DNA of 64,000 nucleotides from Paraphysomonas bandaiensis (GCA_965644295.1 CBFFRP010000426.1:1-64000), one strand, 5' to 3'; positions 11,887 through 24,786 are shown, counted from the first letter of the stretch. Notes: a model not told the origin generated them from the letters alone. Numbers and translations are program-made.

Positions 11887-13493
11887 TCACTCGACAGACC
11901 AAACGGGAACGCAGCCTCCCTGAAACTTCCACCCATCGACCTCGCCCCCCCCCTGTGCAGTATCACTGCCTCTCTTCGCCGCACCTGCATCTTCGGCACG
12001 GAATTCCCAGTCATCACACCCTTCTTCGTTAAATACAATGGTCTGAGCTGTCTCCCACTCCATCAGAGATGACATTTGGTCCTTTGAGATTTCCATCAAA
12101 CATGCGAGAATTCGGATGACTATATCACGAGTGTTGTAGACTCTATGTTCAATGTAATGGACTCCTTTGGTGAGAGGTTTGTCGTTATCATCGGGTGCAA
12201 CGAACCACACCAAGGACCCTACAACGACGTTCAGCACCATTCCCCGCACGATGTGGGCATTCCCCTCTGCGGCCAGGGCCAGGTTACTGGCGATGACCTG
12301 CTCTCGAGGACCCATACCATTCCCGTGCTCAATCCCAGCAGTCTTCTTAGTTTCGAAGTGTGATATATTCTCTGTCGACTGCTGAGAAAATAGATTGAAC
12401 ATGAGGTCTACCTTTGCAGATACAGGGATGACAGGACGATTACTTAGGATCACATCAGTGGGTTTCAATCCAATGAGGGAAGCATACTCATCACGACTGA
12501 CATCTAGATCAATTGACCATGTCTTGTTGTTTATCGTAATGGATCCCGGTAACCTTAAATCCTCTATCATACCTTCAAGGAATTTTTGTATCACTGACTG
12601 AGTGTAAAGAACATCATGTGCGATGTTCGAAAGCGTTAAACAATACATCATAGCACATCTGATATCTTCCAAAATATTTGACCATACATCAATAAAACTC
12701 GATTGTTGTAAAACAATGACGTTTGTATAGTATTTTCTAAGTCTTTAAATATGAGTTGTTTTACATGAAGTTTGTGTTGTGTATGTGATAACATGTTCAC
12801 ATTAAACACACTAGCTGTCAATACTCCAGGGATAGGAAATGCATCTATACTGGAGAACATGTTGTTGTGCATATTAGACTGCTGCTCTGTAGTCAGTATA
12901 GTATCTTTAAACTGAGAGCGCACTTGATCGAATTGTGCCTCATTAAGACAATGAAGAAAGTGGTCACTATTAATGAATAGTCTGGCAAAAAACCTCTTTC
13001 TGTTTGAATCTAATTCAACCCTGCGTTTTTCTTCTTCTAAATCCTGTTCCATCTTCTCAAGTTCACGAAATCTTGCTTCATTTTCACGACTTCTTGCTTC
13101 ATTTTCACGTCTTCTTTTTTCATTTTCACGTCTTCTTTTTTCATTTTCACGTCTCATCTTGTCAGTTTCCTCTTTCATCTTGTCAGTTTCCTCTCTCATC
13201 TTGTCAGTTTCCTCTTTCATCTTGTCAGTTTCCTCTCTCATCTTGTCAGTTTCAAGTCGATACAATTCAATAGCTTTATGTCTATCTTCTTCAATTTTTT
13301 GTTTAATTCTTTTACTTACCCGACTCATACTTTCATTCATACATTGATGATAATAATTAACAGCCTGAAGTCTTTCTTCTTCAGTATTACATTCCAACTT
13401 TTCAATTTCAAGATCATATATCTGTTTTATTTCTTCACATGCACGTTCAACATACTTTTCAGTATCAATGAAATATTCATTTTCAAAATCCAT
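11887..13493 (-). pseudogene. coiled-coil protein of unknown family, one frameshift
   Basis: Two overlapping frames read as one protein: 12648-13493 (281 residues from ATG at 13493) and 11887-12672 (~260 residues). They overlap by ~25 nt at a TTTT run, where a one-base change would join them, giving ~525 residues. The N-terminal part is highly charged and helical. It has at least four 7-residue repeats of the type ETDKMRE/ETDKMKE, then RENEKRR/RENEAR repeats, a long coiled coil encoded by 21-nt tandem repeats. The C-terminal part is globular, with DEYASLIGLKPTDVIL and two hydrophobic stretches. I do not recognise the family. Either the gene is dead or the base run is a sequencing error. Confidence 0.55.
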
Positions 13494-13619
13494 AATATAA
13501 ATATATAGAGAATATATATATGGTTAGATATGATGAACTTTGATTCACTTCGACTTTAAAGATCATGGACCTCGATATGCATAGAACAAACACTTCGTAT
13601 TACTTTGCAACAACAGTCA

Positions 13620-13845
13620 TCACCACATACGTACATACATGCATACATACATACATACATACATGCATACATACATACATACATACATACATACATACAT
13701 ACATACATACATACATACATACATACATACATACATACATACATACATACATACATACATACATACATACATACATACATACATACATACATACATACAT
13801 ACATACATACATACATACATACATACATACATACATACATACATA
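13620..13845. repeat. (CATA)n microsatellite, left part of an array split by a transposon
   Basis: About 225 bp of CATA units with a few CATG variants at the start. It ends at 13845, where the pogo-like element begins. Beyond the element the sequence resumes with TACATACATTCC at 17529, so the element inserted in or at the edge of this array. Confidence 0.95.
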
Positions 13846-14077
13846 GGAAGGGGGGGCTCTATTATGAACCATTTTGATTTTTTTGGACCCTATTATGAAC
13901 CATTTTCTGAAAACGAAGTTGGAAGATTTGTGGACTTCGATCACTATTTCCTCGAATGAAGTGCTGGCAGCGTCTCTATTAGTATATACGGTCACATGCT
14001 TAGACTAACTTGAGTATGCTTGACACACTGGCCCCTTCAGATCACACTCTCATCTCATATTTATAGAGATAAGTGAC

Positions 14078-16526
14078 ATGAATCCTCATGGTGGCCTCCC
14101 ACCATTAACAGCACGATGCAAGCGACCCGCCCCCTCCACTATTAATATAATTGCATCAGTAATGAAAGCGACTAAGACTGGAAATATGCCTGTATCTGTA
14201 CCTGAAAAAAGGGTTGTGAATAGGTTGTTGGGGGCACTCCCGTCTATAGATCACCTTAATTCAGGCTCCTCCCGGGCACCTGAGCGGACCATCAGAGCAA
14301 CCGCCAAATCCCTCCCTGGCATCAATTTTCCACAAAGCAGGAAGGTCTACACCCTTGAGGAACGTGTTGCAGCCCTAAAAGCCCGCGTTATTGGCAAAAT
14401 GAAGCGGAGCGAGATCCTGGAGCAGTTTGGAGTTCCATTTTCTACTCTAACGAGGGATATAAGCCTTCTTCGGGAATGTCTCGATATGGAATCTCTGTCG
14501 GTAATGAACGCTTTTGTCTCAGACGATACGAATCATCATTTGGTGGCCAATGTCATCGACGAGTTGCAGTTTCCTCTATCCGGACCACCTCCCCTCCTGC
14601 GATCACGTCTTGACAGGGATTTGATGGCAGTGAAGTTCGACCTCCATGACCAAGCTGGTTATGGGTATAGTCGAAGCGAAATGTCAGAATTCGCAGTGCA
14701 ATACTGCCACCAATATGCGGATGCTGTCACTGCGGCGAACGGGGGGGTCGCTACGAATCAGTCTGAACGACTTAGGAAGGCCAAATGCGGGAAGAACTTT
14801 TTAAAGGATAACTTCTTAACACCGAAGGATTATGAGTGGGCGGAGAACACCAGACCAACAATTAGCAAAACTTCTGAGATTAGCTTCAGGCGTGCGGAGG
14901 CTGCAGATCCAACACGGCAAAGCACAATGGCTAGGAAGTTCCTTGCTCATATGGCTGACTGCATCAACTCAGGCACTCTCCCCAAGGGTGGTCCAGGTGG
15001 AGAGGATGTTGAAGACTGGGACGAGATCGGCTTTGATCCCTGGGGAAGGGCTTACAAAACCTTTAGCTTATTCAAGGATGGAAAGGAGAGACGATTCTCG
15101 GCTCGTCATGGAGAGAGGGCGCCCTTCTGGGTTACCCTGTTGTACGGCATCCGTGCCAACGGTACCCTCACAGCCCCAATCATCGTGCACCAAGGCTCAA
15201 GTATGAAGGTAAAGTATATTCTCTACATGTTCATACATATTCAGGACTGAATATATATAGGGTAACTTCTCCATGAATCTGGGGGAGGAATTTGGCGTGG
15301 ACTGTACTAAGTCCGGCTATGCTGATAAGGACACCTTCAAGGTTGCAGTCTTCTCTATGAGTACCGCCGGCCGCCCCAAGTGGATCTATGTCGATGGGCA
15401 CCACTCTCACTTAGATCCGGATAGTCTAGCCTTTGCAGTGAATCATAATATTCACATTAATTTTCTGTGTGCGCAAAACTCTGTTCGGGATGCTGCCATA
15501 GACAACGGCCCCAACGCCATGCTCAAGAGCCTCTACCGGAAGCGGTTCTTTGCGTGGAAGATGCAACATCCTGGAGAACTGCTCAGCAAAGGAGATTTCA
15601 ACAAAATCATTACCGAGGCTTGGCGTAAATTTGAGGCAGAACCAGATCTTAAGGACTGCATCATTAAGGCCTTTGTCAAAACAATGACGTGGCCGCTAGT
15701 TGATCCCCTTCCAGATATTGGTGTCAGTTCCCAGGCCGATCCTGCTAGAGTCACCTCCGGTACCATGATATCCGCCATCTATTGTACAGATGATAGAGAT
15801 AATGACCGGAAAGTGGAAGCGGCCCAAGTGAGGGAGGTTATTGTCGAGGATGCCCCTGATGTTGCTGGGATGAAACGTGTGAGATGGAAGGAGCCTATCC
15901 CAGGGGTGGATGACACCTATGGACTTCTTGTGAATGCCTACTCCCACAGTCTCTTTGAGAAAAGTTTTATCGTCCCTGCCCAGGAGCTTGCAAAGCGACG
16001 AGAGGAAGAGAACAGGCTAAAAAAAATCACCATTCCAAGGGCAGCGCCTACATGTCTTCTAGATACCGATTGTAGTGACAATGAGTCTGGGGAGGAGGAA
16101 ATTGATGACGAGGTAGCGGCGCAGCGGGTGGTGAACACAACCACTGGGCACTGCTGCACTCAGGCCACCGTCGACAGGGTACAAGCCGCTGCCGCACAGA
16201 TGGAGAAGAAGGCGGCCGATAAGTTGGCCAGAAAGGAGACTGCAAATGAGAAGGCTAAGAATACCCTCATGAAGCAGCAGGTGGTATACAAACGCGTCAT
16301 AGAATCTATCCGCGAAATTCCCACCTTCAATTGGAGATATGAAACGGTCGATATTCTCAAGGCATTGATAGCTGTACTCCCCAGGTCATCTGAAACTATC
16401 AGCGCCTTCGTCAAGCCGGGGACTAAAGCCCACCTGATTGCATTGTTGGAGTCGCCGATGAAGGTACGGTTAGCAAGTCTGAATTTAGTAGATGGAGGCC
16501 TTGTATATGACACCACCATGGTATGA
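14078..16526 (+). CDS. pogo/Tigger-like transposase
   Basis: Two exons, 14078-15208 and 15261-16526 (intron of 52 nt, GTAAAG...ATATAG, phase 0), 798 residues. An N-terminal helix-turn-helix of the psq/pogo type lies at residues ~90-130 (YTLEERVAALKARVIGKM...FGVPFSTLTRDISLL). The DDE endonuclease core shows VEDWDEIGFDPWGR for the first acidic residue and IYVDGHHSHLDPDSL, the DGHxSH block typical of DDE_1 nucleases, for the second. The C-terminus is Lys/Glu-rich. It cuts and joins the element ends. No stops or frameshifts, so it may be active. The ends of the element lie 232 bp upstream and ~1 kb downstream. Confidence 0.88.
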
Positions 16527-17503
16527 GCAATTTGTGTATGATTTATTTTATCTTTTCGATTAGCTTTAAGTTTTATATGATTAACTAGTGTAGCAAAATT
16601 GGGTACTAGTCGTGTCACTAGCTTGAGTGGGTTATCTTTTCGATTATTTCCTTTAATATTAATATGATTAACTGAGAGTAAACACTTTTAATTACCAAGT
16701 TTTTATTAGTGCGCGTTAAGAATTCCAGCCTGGTAGTTACTAATGGGTAGTTGAATAGTGCCTCAGTGTCCTACTATATCCTACATATACAAATACGACT
16801 GTAACGGGACTCTACATTGTCACCAAACGACCAATGAATAGTCTGGAAGGTTTACCTAGTAAGTCTATCAACATTTACATTACTCCTAACGTTTCTAGAG
16901 AATCTCGACAGGACTGCGGGTCTCTTGCTATTAGGGTCTATGGATTTGTTACATTTGGATTATCACATGAATATGACTTCGGCATAGGCGCCATGGAGTA
17001 AAATAAACTTCTGATTAATTCAAAACAATGGTACTAGTTCTATTTTAACACATATAAGTGGGTATAGAGTCACACTACAGATATGACACTCATGAATCAC
17101 AAACACGACGAATCACATAAACTCTACAATATCTGTAGACGTAGAATGAATTACAAGGATCAGAGCACACAGGCGTGTCAAGCAGTATAATATTAGTCTA
17201 ACTGTCATGAAACATGTCTGCACTATTAGTATATGTGTTGAGATATGTGTAATAATGTGAATATGCCTGTCAACTCTACGTTTTGAAAACGGTTCATAAT
17301 AGGGGACCTGTTTTTTTGAACGACTGAAAATCGCCTTAAGGTGTTCACTTTGGCGGGCTATAACATAAGAACCAAATTATGAGAGAAGCTGATCAAATAA
17401 TATGAAATTAAGTTGAGAGCAAGCCTGATCTCATGATATGCTCAGATTGATAAGTCATGATTTAAAAGGTTGACTATATGAGCGATGAAAATGGCCAAAA
17501 AAC

Positions 17504-17528
17504 GGTTCATAATAGAGCCCCCCCTTCC
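17504..17528. repeat. right terminal inverted repeat of the pogo-like element
   Basis: Exact reverse complement of 13846-13870, including the run of seven G/C, and followed by the TA duplication. Confidence 0.95.
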
Positions 17529-17801
17529 TACATACATTCCTGCAGAGTCATGTATTCATAGTCTGTAGAAGTGCAGTAGTTTCGAAGAAAAGACAAGAAA
17601 GAAGTGAGATGAAGGAGAGGGCGGTGATGTTAACTCGGCCTCTTATGTATTATCTATCACCTATGCACTCTGATTCCACAACTATTCATGATTATCCAGT
17701 GACAACAATAGACCCATAATACAATGCTATGACTATTCCCACATCTCATGAGTATCGATCTATATATACCTCTACTCTAATCTATCAATAGTATACATCA
17801 T

Positions 17802-20800
17802 ATGTTAAATCAAGACTTATTTCTAACTATTCAACAAGCTCGTGATCTATTAGAGCACTTATCAGCAAAGGCATGGCCTGGATGGAGTAATTCGACACCT
17901 CTACTCCAAATACAGGACCCTGTAACATCTCTATGCAATATAGACGATGCGTGGAATCACTTTAAGACGCTTGATGTTGAAACACGCTTTGCTCATATAT
18001 ATGAGGCATTAAATGAAGTTAACTTCAGAGCAACGTTTCATAAACTAATTAATGTAATCAAAGCGTCAAAGTATAGCGCAACAAATGGGACTTTTCTAGT
18101 TCTGCGCGCCCATCTACAGTCACTCTACACACAATCTGCAACAGTATTGCAAGAGAGAACGAAGCCGGCGAAGCCTACGGATCATATTAAAGTTGTGGAG
18201 CTGATTGAAGAGTCGCAATTTAACCCAGTCAACTCTGATTGGCTGTTGAGCAATATCACAATGCCGTGTATGTTTGCGGCTAAGTATAACGCATCGCACA
18301 GCACCGTGGATCATTCATCTGTATGTCTTGCCCCCTCTAGTATAATGGTATGCTGTGTATCTGTGCTAAGAGCTGAAATCGACAGACTACTTGATGAGCA
18401 AATGAGGGCTATGGTAAGTTGGCTCTTGTATTGTAACTTGCTGAACAAGTGTGTACAATGTAATGTCGTATTTCATGCAGCCTATCCAACGCGTGAGTTC
18501 AAGAGAGGTAGATGCCGCCCAAGCCAACACACCGGGTTCTCATCATGCAGTAGTTGCAGCGTTCAGTCTAGCAGCTCTACTTGCTCGACAAGTGCAAGTG
18601 GCGGTAGGTCGAGCGTATGAAGACCTACAGCTTAGAGAAAGTGCTCCTGGGGCGGAGAGCAGCTTCAGGCTGTGTAGTATATCAGTTAGATGTACAGGTG
18701 ATGTGTCTGCTGCACCAACCAACTGGTGCAAAGTTTACTCGTAGAAACAGCTTACACCATTGTAGATAAGTTTAGGCATCCTGGACCATCCACCCTTCCT
18801 GTTTTTTCAGCGCGGTTTGTTGATAGTCTATGGCGAGACAGTGTGCACTCTGAACGGCGTCGATTACTGGCGCAATTAGGTGTTACGAATTTGCCAACAA
18901 CAGCGTCCAAGGGGGGGAAAGTCAAGCGGAAGTCAGAACCGGAGTTAGCACGCTCACAGGACGCCCTCGCTCAAGTGCATAGAGAGTTGAGGCAATATTG
19001 TATTGATCGATCGCTATGCGATGTTGGAGGGATGGCCGACAGTTGGCTTGAAGTGGACAGTGCGACAACAGAGCGGGAGGAGTGGGTGGATCTCGAGTCG
19101 GGAGCTTATGAGCCTCCAGTATCTCTCACCCCTGTCGAACAAGCACAAAAGAATCAGGACGAGTTTCTCAGTTGGTGTGTGGGACAGGATGCACTCGGTG
19201 CGGCTCTGTGTGAGTATGTTTCTACGTGCCCGATATTAAAGCTATTCTTGCCGACATCTGCACCTCCAGAGGCAATTCCATGGCCACAATGGGCATCTGC
19301 TGTTGCTACCGCCCTGGAGGGTAAGTGGGTAACTCTGGAACTGATGGCAGGTTGCGATGGCGGAGGAACGGTAGAAAGTACGACGGATGGATCGCAGCTA
19401 CAGAGTAGAGGATCAGGAAAAAATTCACAAAAGAAGAAGAGGAAGTCTAAAGGAAGAAAAACTGCGGTTGAAGTTCGGCATAGCAGTGCTAGCCACCCAG
19501 ACGCGGTCCACACTACAGCTGGACAGATAAATTCCTCGATCGGCGGAGGCAATACTGATTGCGTTACTGATGTTTCCTGTCAAGGTGACGAAAAACATGC
19601 AGAACGAAGTTCTGTTGCTTCGCCTACAATAATTCTGAAAGATGAAGAATACATTAGCGATGCTACCCATGTGAAAGAGTGTGGAGATGTATACAATGCT
19701 GCATTACCAACAGATGATGTGAATGATGTCACCGAGCTTCGCAGTAATAGCACTGCGAGCTACGGAATATCGGAGCAGCAGCCAGTGGCGGACCCTAATT
19801 TGGAGAAATCGTCACACTTTATAGTGGAGTGTGCAGATTCATCGGTAATTATGTATAATGATGATGATACTAACACTACTGGTAGAGGAAGTAGTCTTAC
19901 ACGGACTGATGAGACGACAATGCCCGTGCCGAGCAAAACATCTCCCGAAATTTCTGTGGATAATAGCAAGAGCTTGGTAGGAGAGCGCGTGAATAGTTGT
20001 CGAGGAAGTAGTCCTACACGGACTGATGAGACGACAATGCCCGTGCCGAGCAAAACATCTCCCGAAATTTCTGTGGATAATAGCGAGAGCTTGGTTAGAG
20101 AGCGCGTGAATAGTTGTCGAGGAAGTAGTCCTCCACGAACTGATGAGAGGATTGTTGCTGTATCGAGTGACACATCTTGCGAAATTGCAGTGGACAATAT
20201 GGAAAGTCTGGGGGGAAATCGTGTGAGTAGCGGTCGAAGCAGTAGGAGCGCTTCGAGTAGCGATGGAGGGACTTCAGCTGAATCTTCTGTTGACCCTCCT
20301 CGAAGAATGTCAATGAAATTTAGTTCTTCCGTCTGTACATCAGCAAGTCCTCACTCATCGCCTAGCCTGAAGAACCACAAGGTAACCCTTAATCGCGGTT
20401 GCTGTAAGCACGTCTTACTTAAATTTCGCAGGGGGACTATATCTGCAATGAGTGTGATGGTGATAGAGTGGGTACCGACAGCACAAGTCGAATGGATCTA
20501 CTTAAATGGGATCAACAAAGGAGATTAGCTGATGTACTTACTGAGGAGATTATCGACATGGCAGGGGCATTGCACAAAGTGGCTAATATGCGCCGCCCAT
20601 GGCAGACAGCTGCAATTGATCGGGTTCGTGGAATTGTGCAATCTCTGTGGGGACCGCATGCGCGATGCGAAGTATTTGGCTCCTTCGCCACTGGACTTGC
20701 CATTCCATCTTCTGACATAGATATTGTAGTATCTGGTAGGTATTATCAGAAATGGTCTGCTCATTTACTCGACTGACTGATGTCTTGGCACAGGTATATC

Positions 20801-22113
20801 CAACCATGTTCAGTGGTGGGGTGGCAAACCGTTAACTGCACTAGCTGTCTTATCCCATCAGTTAGAGCAGGCCGAATGGGTGAGTACAGTTCGGGCAATA
20901 GAACATGCCCCAATGCCTGTGATTAAGCTTACCACCGCACCTGTGCCAATGCCTCCTGTTGGTGGCACAGGAGAGAGAAAAGACTTCAGAGGAGTAATAA
21001 AAGTGGACATTACCATTGCCACTCACACTCATGGTGGGTCCCTATCGTCGTCGGAGTCCTATACGTTACCCACCCCTGTACCCATGCCGGGTGCAGGTGG
21101 TCCATCTCCTTATCCCCCGTACTCTTCCCCACAACAACAGCAAATACTGCCCCCTGGTCATCATAGTGGTGGAATACCATGTACACCGCCACCCCACTCG
21201 CCTTCCTTTCAAGTGCATCAAGGTGTTACAACTCGCGATTTTGTACTCCGCCTGTGTGCCATGAACCCAGATCTTATTCCCTTGGTACTAGTGATGAAGC
21301 AGTTTCTCCAAGAAAAGGGTTTACATGACCCTTTCACTGGAGGGCTTTCATCATATGCCGTCACCATCATGGTGGCATCTATTATTCACCCACATGCCCT
21401 GGAGAGGCCAGAGACGAAACCAGACCTTGGTACAATGCTGCTTTCGTTTCTGCGACGATTCGGAACTCGCTTTGACACACGCCGACATGCGGTAGTACTC
21501 TCTATCAATGGGCCTTTTGCGCCACTTGCTCCAGGGATGGCCCCTGCTCATGTACCGAGAGTAGGAACTCCAAACTATTGGCGTCCCGCCGACCCGGTGG
21601 TAGTAACAGGTAGTGTACTATACTTGGCACCTATGTTCTTTATTGTACGACTGTCTAAGCTCACTCTATTATTCAGACCCACTGGACTCTCAGAATAACC
21701 TCGGAAGATCGTGCTTCGGATTTAGACAGCTACAAACGGAATTTGACAATGCTTTGGAACGGGTTATGGCATGTATTGGTGACGAGGAACTGCTGGCATT
21801 CCCCACTGACCTCAATGATGGAGACCTTAGTAAGAACAAGAGAAGGAGAAGTGTTTTGGGTGCAATGTTTGGCACTACCCATCATGATAGTGTTGTGAGA
21901 CTGCAAGCGCAGATTTGGTGCCCACAGGAAGTTTTTGCGGGTCAAGAGCTATGTCGTGCTAGTGATTATGATAACGCTACAGAATCTGAAGCACCGTTGA
22001 AGGGATCACAAACTCTAAGACAAGAGTGTGAAATGCTTCTGGCATGTATGACAGAGAAACAGCTACTGGAAGCTAAAAATATGCTGATGGAGATAAGAGA
22101 GTGTAATCACTGA
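17802..22113 (+). CDS. Trf4/PAPD5-like non-canonical poly(A) polymerase (TENT4 type)
   Basis: Six exons: 17802-18413, 18481-18697, 18745-20381, 20432-20735, 20794-21609, 21677-22113. All introns are GT-AG (47-67 nt) and the frame holds throughout, giving 1,340 residues. The polymerase-beta-type core shows GSFATGL then DIDIVV (residues ~907-918, two catalytic Asp), IKVDITIA (~993, third Asp) and DPLDSQNNLGRS (~1196), the Trf4 family signature. It adds short 3' tails to RNA for nuclear exosome decay. The first ~820 residues are a poorly conserved extension with acidic/Ser-rich stretches and three 39-residue repeats. A Pro/Gln-rich insert follows IKVD. Starts at the first ATG, 17802. Confidence 0.88.
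19884..20234 (+). repeat. three 117-bp in-frame repeats inside the Trf4-like gene
   Basis: Units begin near 19884, 20001 and 20118. Each encodes 39 residues opening RGSS and containing RTDE and EI(S/A)VDN. Units 1 and 2 are almost identical in DNA; unit 3 has diverged, so the array grew recently on the 5' side. Confidence 0.85.
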
Positions 22114-23006
22114 CATACAGTTTGTTTATGATGTCTTGTTAGTGTATGTATATACAGTATTGAACTCAATTCTGAACATAATATTTATATTAAATTTTTA
22201 TATTCAATTCAAGTACTATGTTAATATATGATACGTGTATATACAATATACTGTAATTATACATGTATTGTTTAATAAAGTGTATTGTTGAAAAATATAC
22301 GTATAACTTGTTATGAAGTAAGAGCAGATCTGTAACAAAGCCCTGTTTATTCCACAACCACTTTGCGCATTCAAATGGTGTACTGAATACTGATAAAGTA
22401 ACGAAATTTTACTGAATACGTATGGCGCGATGTTGGATTCAGAGGTATGTTGCCAATAACGGCAGCTGAGAAGATAAAGTAATGTTGATATTAGCGTGAA
22501 GGAAATTATTATTTTGGTTGTTTATTTTGATGAATATCACTGTTGTATGAGCACATAGTTAATATGTGAATAGCTAGTAAAACGTCAATCGACTTAATCT
22601 ACTACAGTTAGGACATATATTTATTTCTCATATTGAAAGTCTTATTATTAGCAATAGGTGTTAAAAATCTGCAATAGCTTAGTAGCTAGACCAGAACTAG
22701 TCAAGCTAGATAGACATTCCTATTAATTGTCAGTTCCATTGACATGTGTTGAAAAGTGTTCATACTGAAATTGATTTCTACATAGTAAATGCGAAAGAAC
22801 CAGCAATATGGCGCTTCGGTATTATCGTTCACAATCACTCAGTTTGATTGTATTTCATGCCATCTAGTTTGCAATGCTATATAAACAGATAACAGATAAA
22901 AAAAATCAACCGACACAACACGCAAAAGAAACAGACATTTACAAATTACACACCGAGCTAGTTTGTAAAAACATATCCATATAACTGCTATTCATATACA
23001 CAGACT
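22114..23006. repeat. AT-rich intergenic DNA with a dispersed repeat (family Y)
   Basis: 22595-22760 (TTGAAAGTCTTATTATTAGC...AGTAGCTAGA) matches 53638-53760 in the same orientation and 38097-38200 inverted. Nothing else was recognised in this stretch. Confidence 0.6.
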
Positions 23007-23648
23007 CTATGCTCCATCATCGATCCATCTGATTGCCGACTTCACTTCATCTACCTCTGCAGGAGTGAATTCATTCGGAATATCAAAGCGTTCGCGAATT
23101 TGGTCAGGTGTCTTATTTCGAAGTATGCATGCCAAAGCAGCACATCCAAGATCAAGAAGTGATTTTATATCCATGAAATTAGCAGCTAAGATAAGTTCAA
23201 ATAACATTTCCTCATTATCCCTGTCAAAGGTTACAAAATCTGCATACCATGCAGGTACAATGTCATGCATGCTGGAAGACTGGATTGGCTGTGGAAAGGA
23301 TATATGATTAACAGTTACAGTAATTCATTTTTGCACATTTTACCTTTTCTATAGGCGGATAAGGAGTTGCTTTGTAGCACTCCATGAACTTTATCACGTT
23401 TGCTAACACTTCAGCTCGGACATTTGGGAGTGGAATTTCTTGAGTCTCATCGACATCCACATCGTCTACAGCAGAGCAGTTAGCGACAACTATAGCAGTT
23501 AATAAAACATACCATCTATCATTGTATCAATCAATCCTGATAATCTGACAACCTCTAGACCTGCTTCAAATCGTTCCCCCTCCTGTGATATGAGGTATAC
23601 TTTATGTGCATTGGCTGTACTGGCCGTTACCATAGTCTTCTCCTCCAT
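23007..23648 (-). CDS. SKP1: SKP1, SCF ubiquitin ligase adaptor
   Basis: Three exons on the minus strand: 23513-23648, 23344-23465 and 23007-23288, with introns of 47 and 55 nt, 179 residues. The N-terminal BTB/POZ half reads VYLISQEGERFE, then LPNVRAEVLANVIKFMECY. The C-terminal Skp1 box reads LFELILAANFMDIKSLLDLGC, TPDQIRERFDIPNEFTPAEV and IRWIDDGA, all family hallmarks. Skp1 bridges F-box proteins to Cullin-1. ATG at 23648 is chosen because conserved residues begin ~12 residues later. A short acidic loop (DDVDVDETQEI) separates the two halves, as in other Skp1 proteins. Confidence 0.92.
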
Positions 23649-23711
23649 TGATATGGATATACTACCTTCAATAATGTAATTCAATTCAATAACGATAATT
23701 GAATAACACAA

Positions 23712-24786
23712 GCTATATTGTATGACTGCAACTGAATAGCCTTAATAGAGCATTGCTCACATAGCTATATACTGCTACATGTGTGATGTATGTATTAGGC
23801 TGCTTGTGGCAGTTGATCAGTTGATAGTATGGTTTTATACACCTAAAAAATACCTAAAATCTGGCATATTTCTAATACACCAGTGTAAAATACTGCAGTA
23901 TATATGCACGCAGGAGTGGATATCCGAGTATTTCTCAGTGCTATTCCATATTCAACTGTGTATGTAGTTGAAAAGTCCATATTTTTCTGTCATAATACTG
24001 TACTATTCAACACACAAAACTACGACAGTGATAAGCAAGCAAGCATGTCTCATCTATCGCTCTGTGCACATTACACACAGCTTCAATGTTCATATTGTGT
24101 GACGTATTGTCTGCTTAACGGTTTCTCATATAATTGTATTTCAACTCTTGAGCATGGCTTCTAGTAGAGCACACTATTATAAAGTGCAAGATTACTTTGT
24201 GCTCTGTATGAAGCATAGTTAAACTCATGCCAGTTTCATCTATGACAGATGTATATATAACGAGTACTTGCTATGCAATGGTATGATTCAGAATTGGAGA
24301 AGTTCTACTCTTCTTCACGTACTTTGCTTCCGGGATATCGAATTTACACCAGTTGCTGGCTGGTGATATAAACGTCCAGGAAATACTACTTGAATGTTTC
24401 AAGCAGTGTGCTGTGGTGGTATATATCTAGTCGAGGCACGCTGCACTACTCGTTACATTCTACACTCGTGACATTAGGGTAATCCCCTATCACACGTGCT
24501 GCTTCAACCGGGTCAGTGCACTTCAAACGCTGAAGTACTAAATGCTAAATGCTGTATTACTGTATTATATATAATGATGTAATAAATTTCCTCCAAAAAT
24601 AAAGGTTCTATAGGGTAACGAACTTTCTTTTTCAATTAAACGTAGTGTGCTTATACACAAACACACTACTCATCAGTTAGAATTACACAGTTTACATACT
24701 ACAATGTATCTTAACATTTTACACTTCTGGAATTCATATATGATGAGATACAGTACTGTACTACTAGTGCACGTAGAACATATTAA
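23712..24786. other. intergenic, nothing recognised
   Basis: About 1 kb of AT-rich DNA between SKP1 and the dehydrogenase gene. Only short frames are present, none with recognisable content. Confidence 0.55.

Larger units (their letters stand above)
13846..17528 (+). mobile_element. Complete pogo-like (Tc1/mariner superfamily) DNA transposon, 3,683 bp
   Basis: Perfect 25-bp terminal inverted repeats lie at 13846-13870 (starting GGAAGGGGGGGCTCT) and 17504-17528. The target-site duplication is TA (13844-13845 and 17529-17530), the rule for Tc1/mariner/pogo elements. An inner copy of the motif CCTATTATGAACC occurs near each end (13889-13901 and, inverted, about 17291-17304). The interior carries a two-exon transposase gene. 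Identical end repeats and an open transposase suggest recent movement. The segment 16527-17503 between the transposase stop and the right end holds no gene I can recognise. Confidence 0.92.

Noticed and set aside
12973-13347. Ser/Phe-rich frames on the plus strand
   Set aside because: Antisense shadow of the coiled-coil repeats of the minus-strand gene.
18671-18697. A 26-nt intron (GTGTAG...GTACAG) in the Trf4-like gene
   Set aside because: Splicing there leads to a stop; the 47-nt intron 18698-18744 keeps the frame and gives a continuous protein.
24272-24371. A 32-codon ATG frame in the SKP1-SDR spacer
   Set aside because: Too short, no motif and no clear splice partner.
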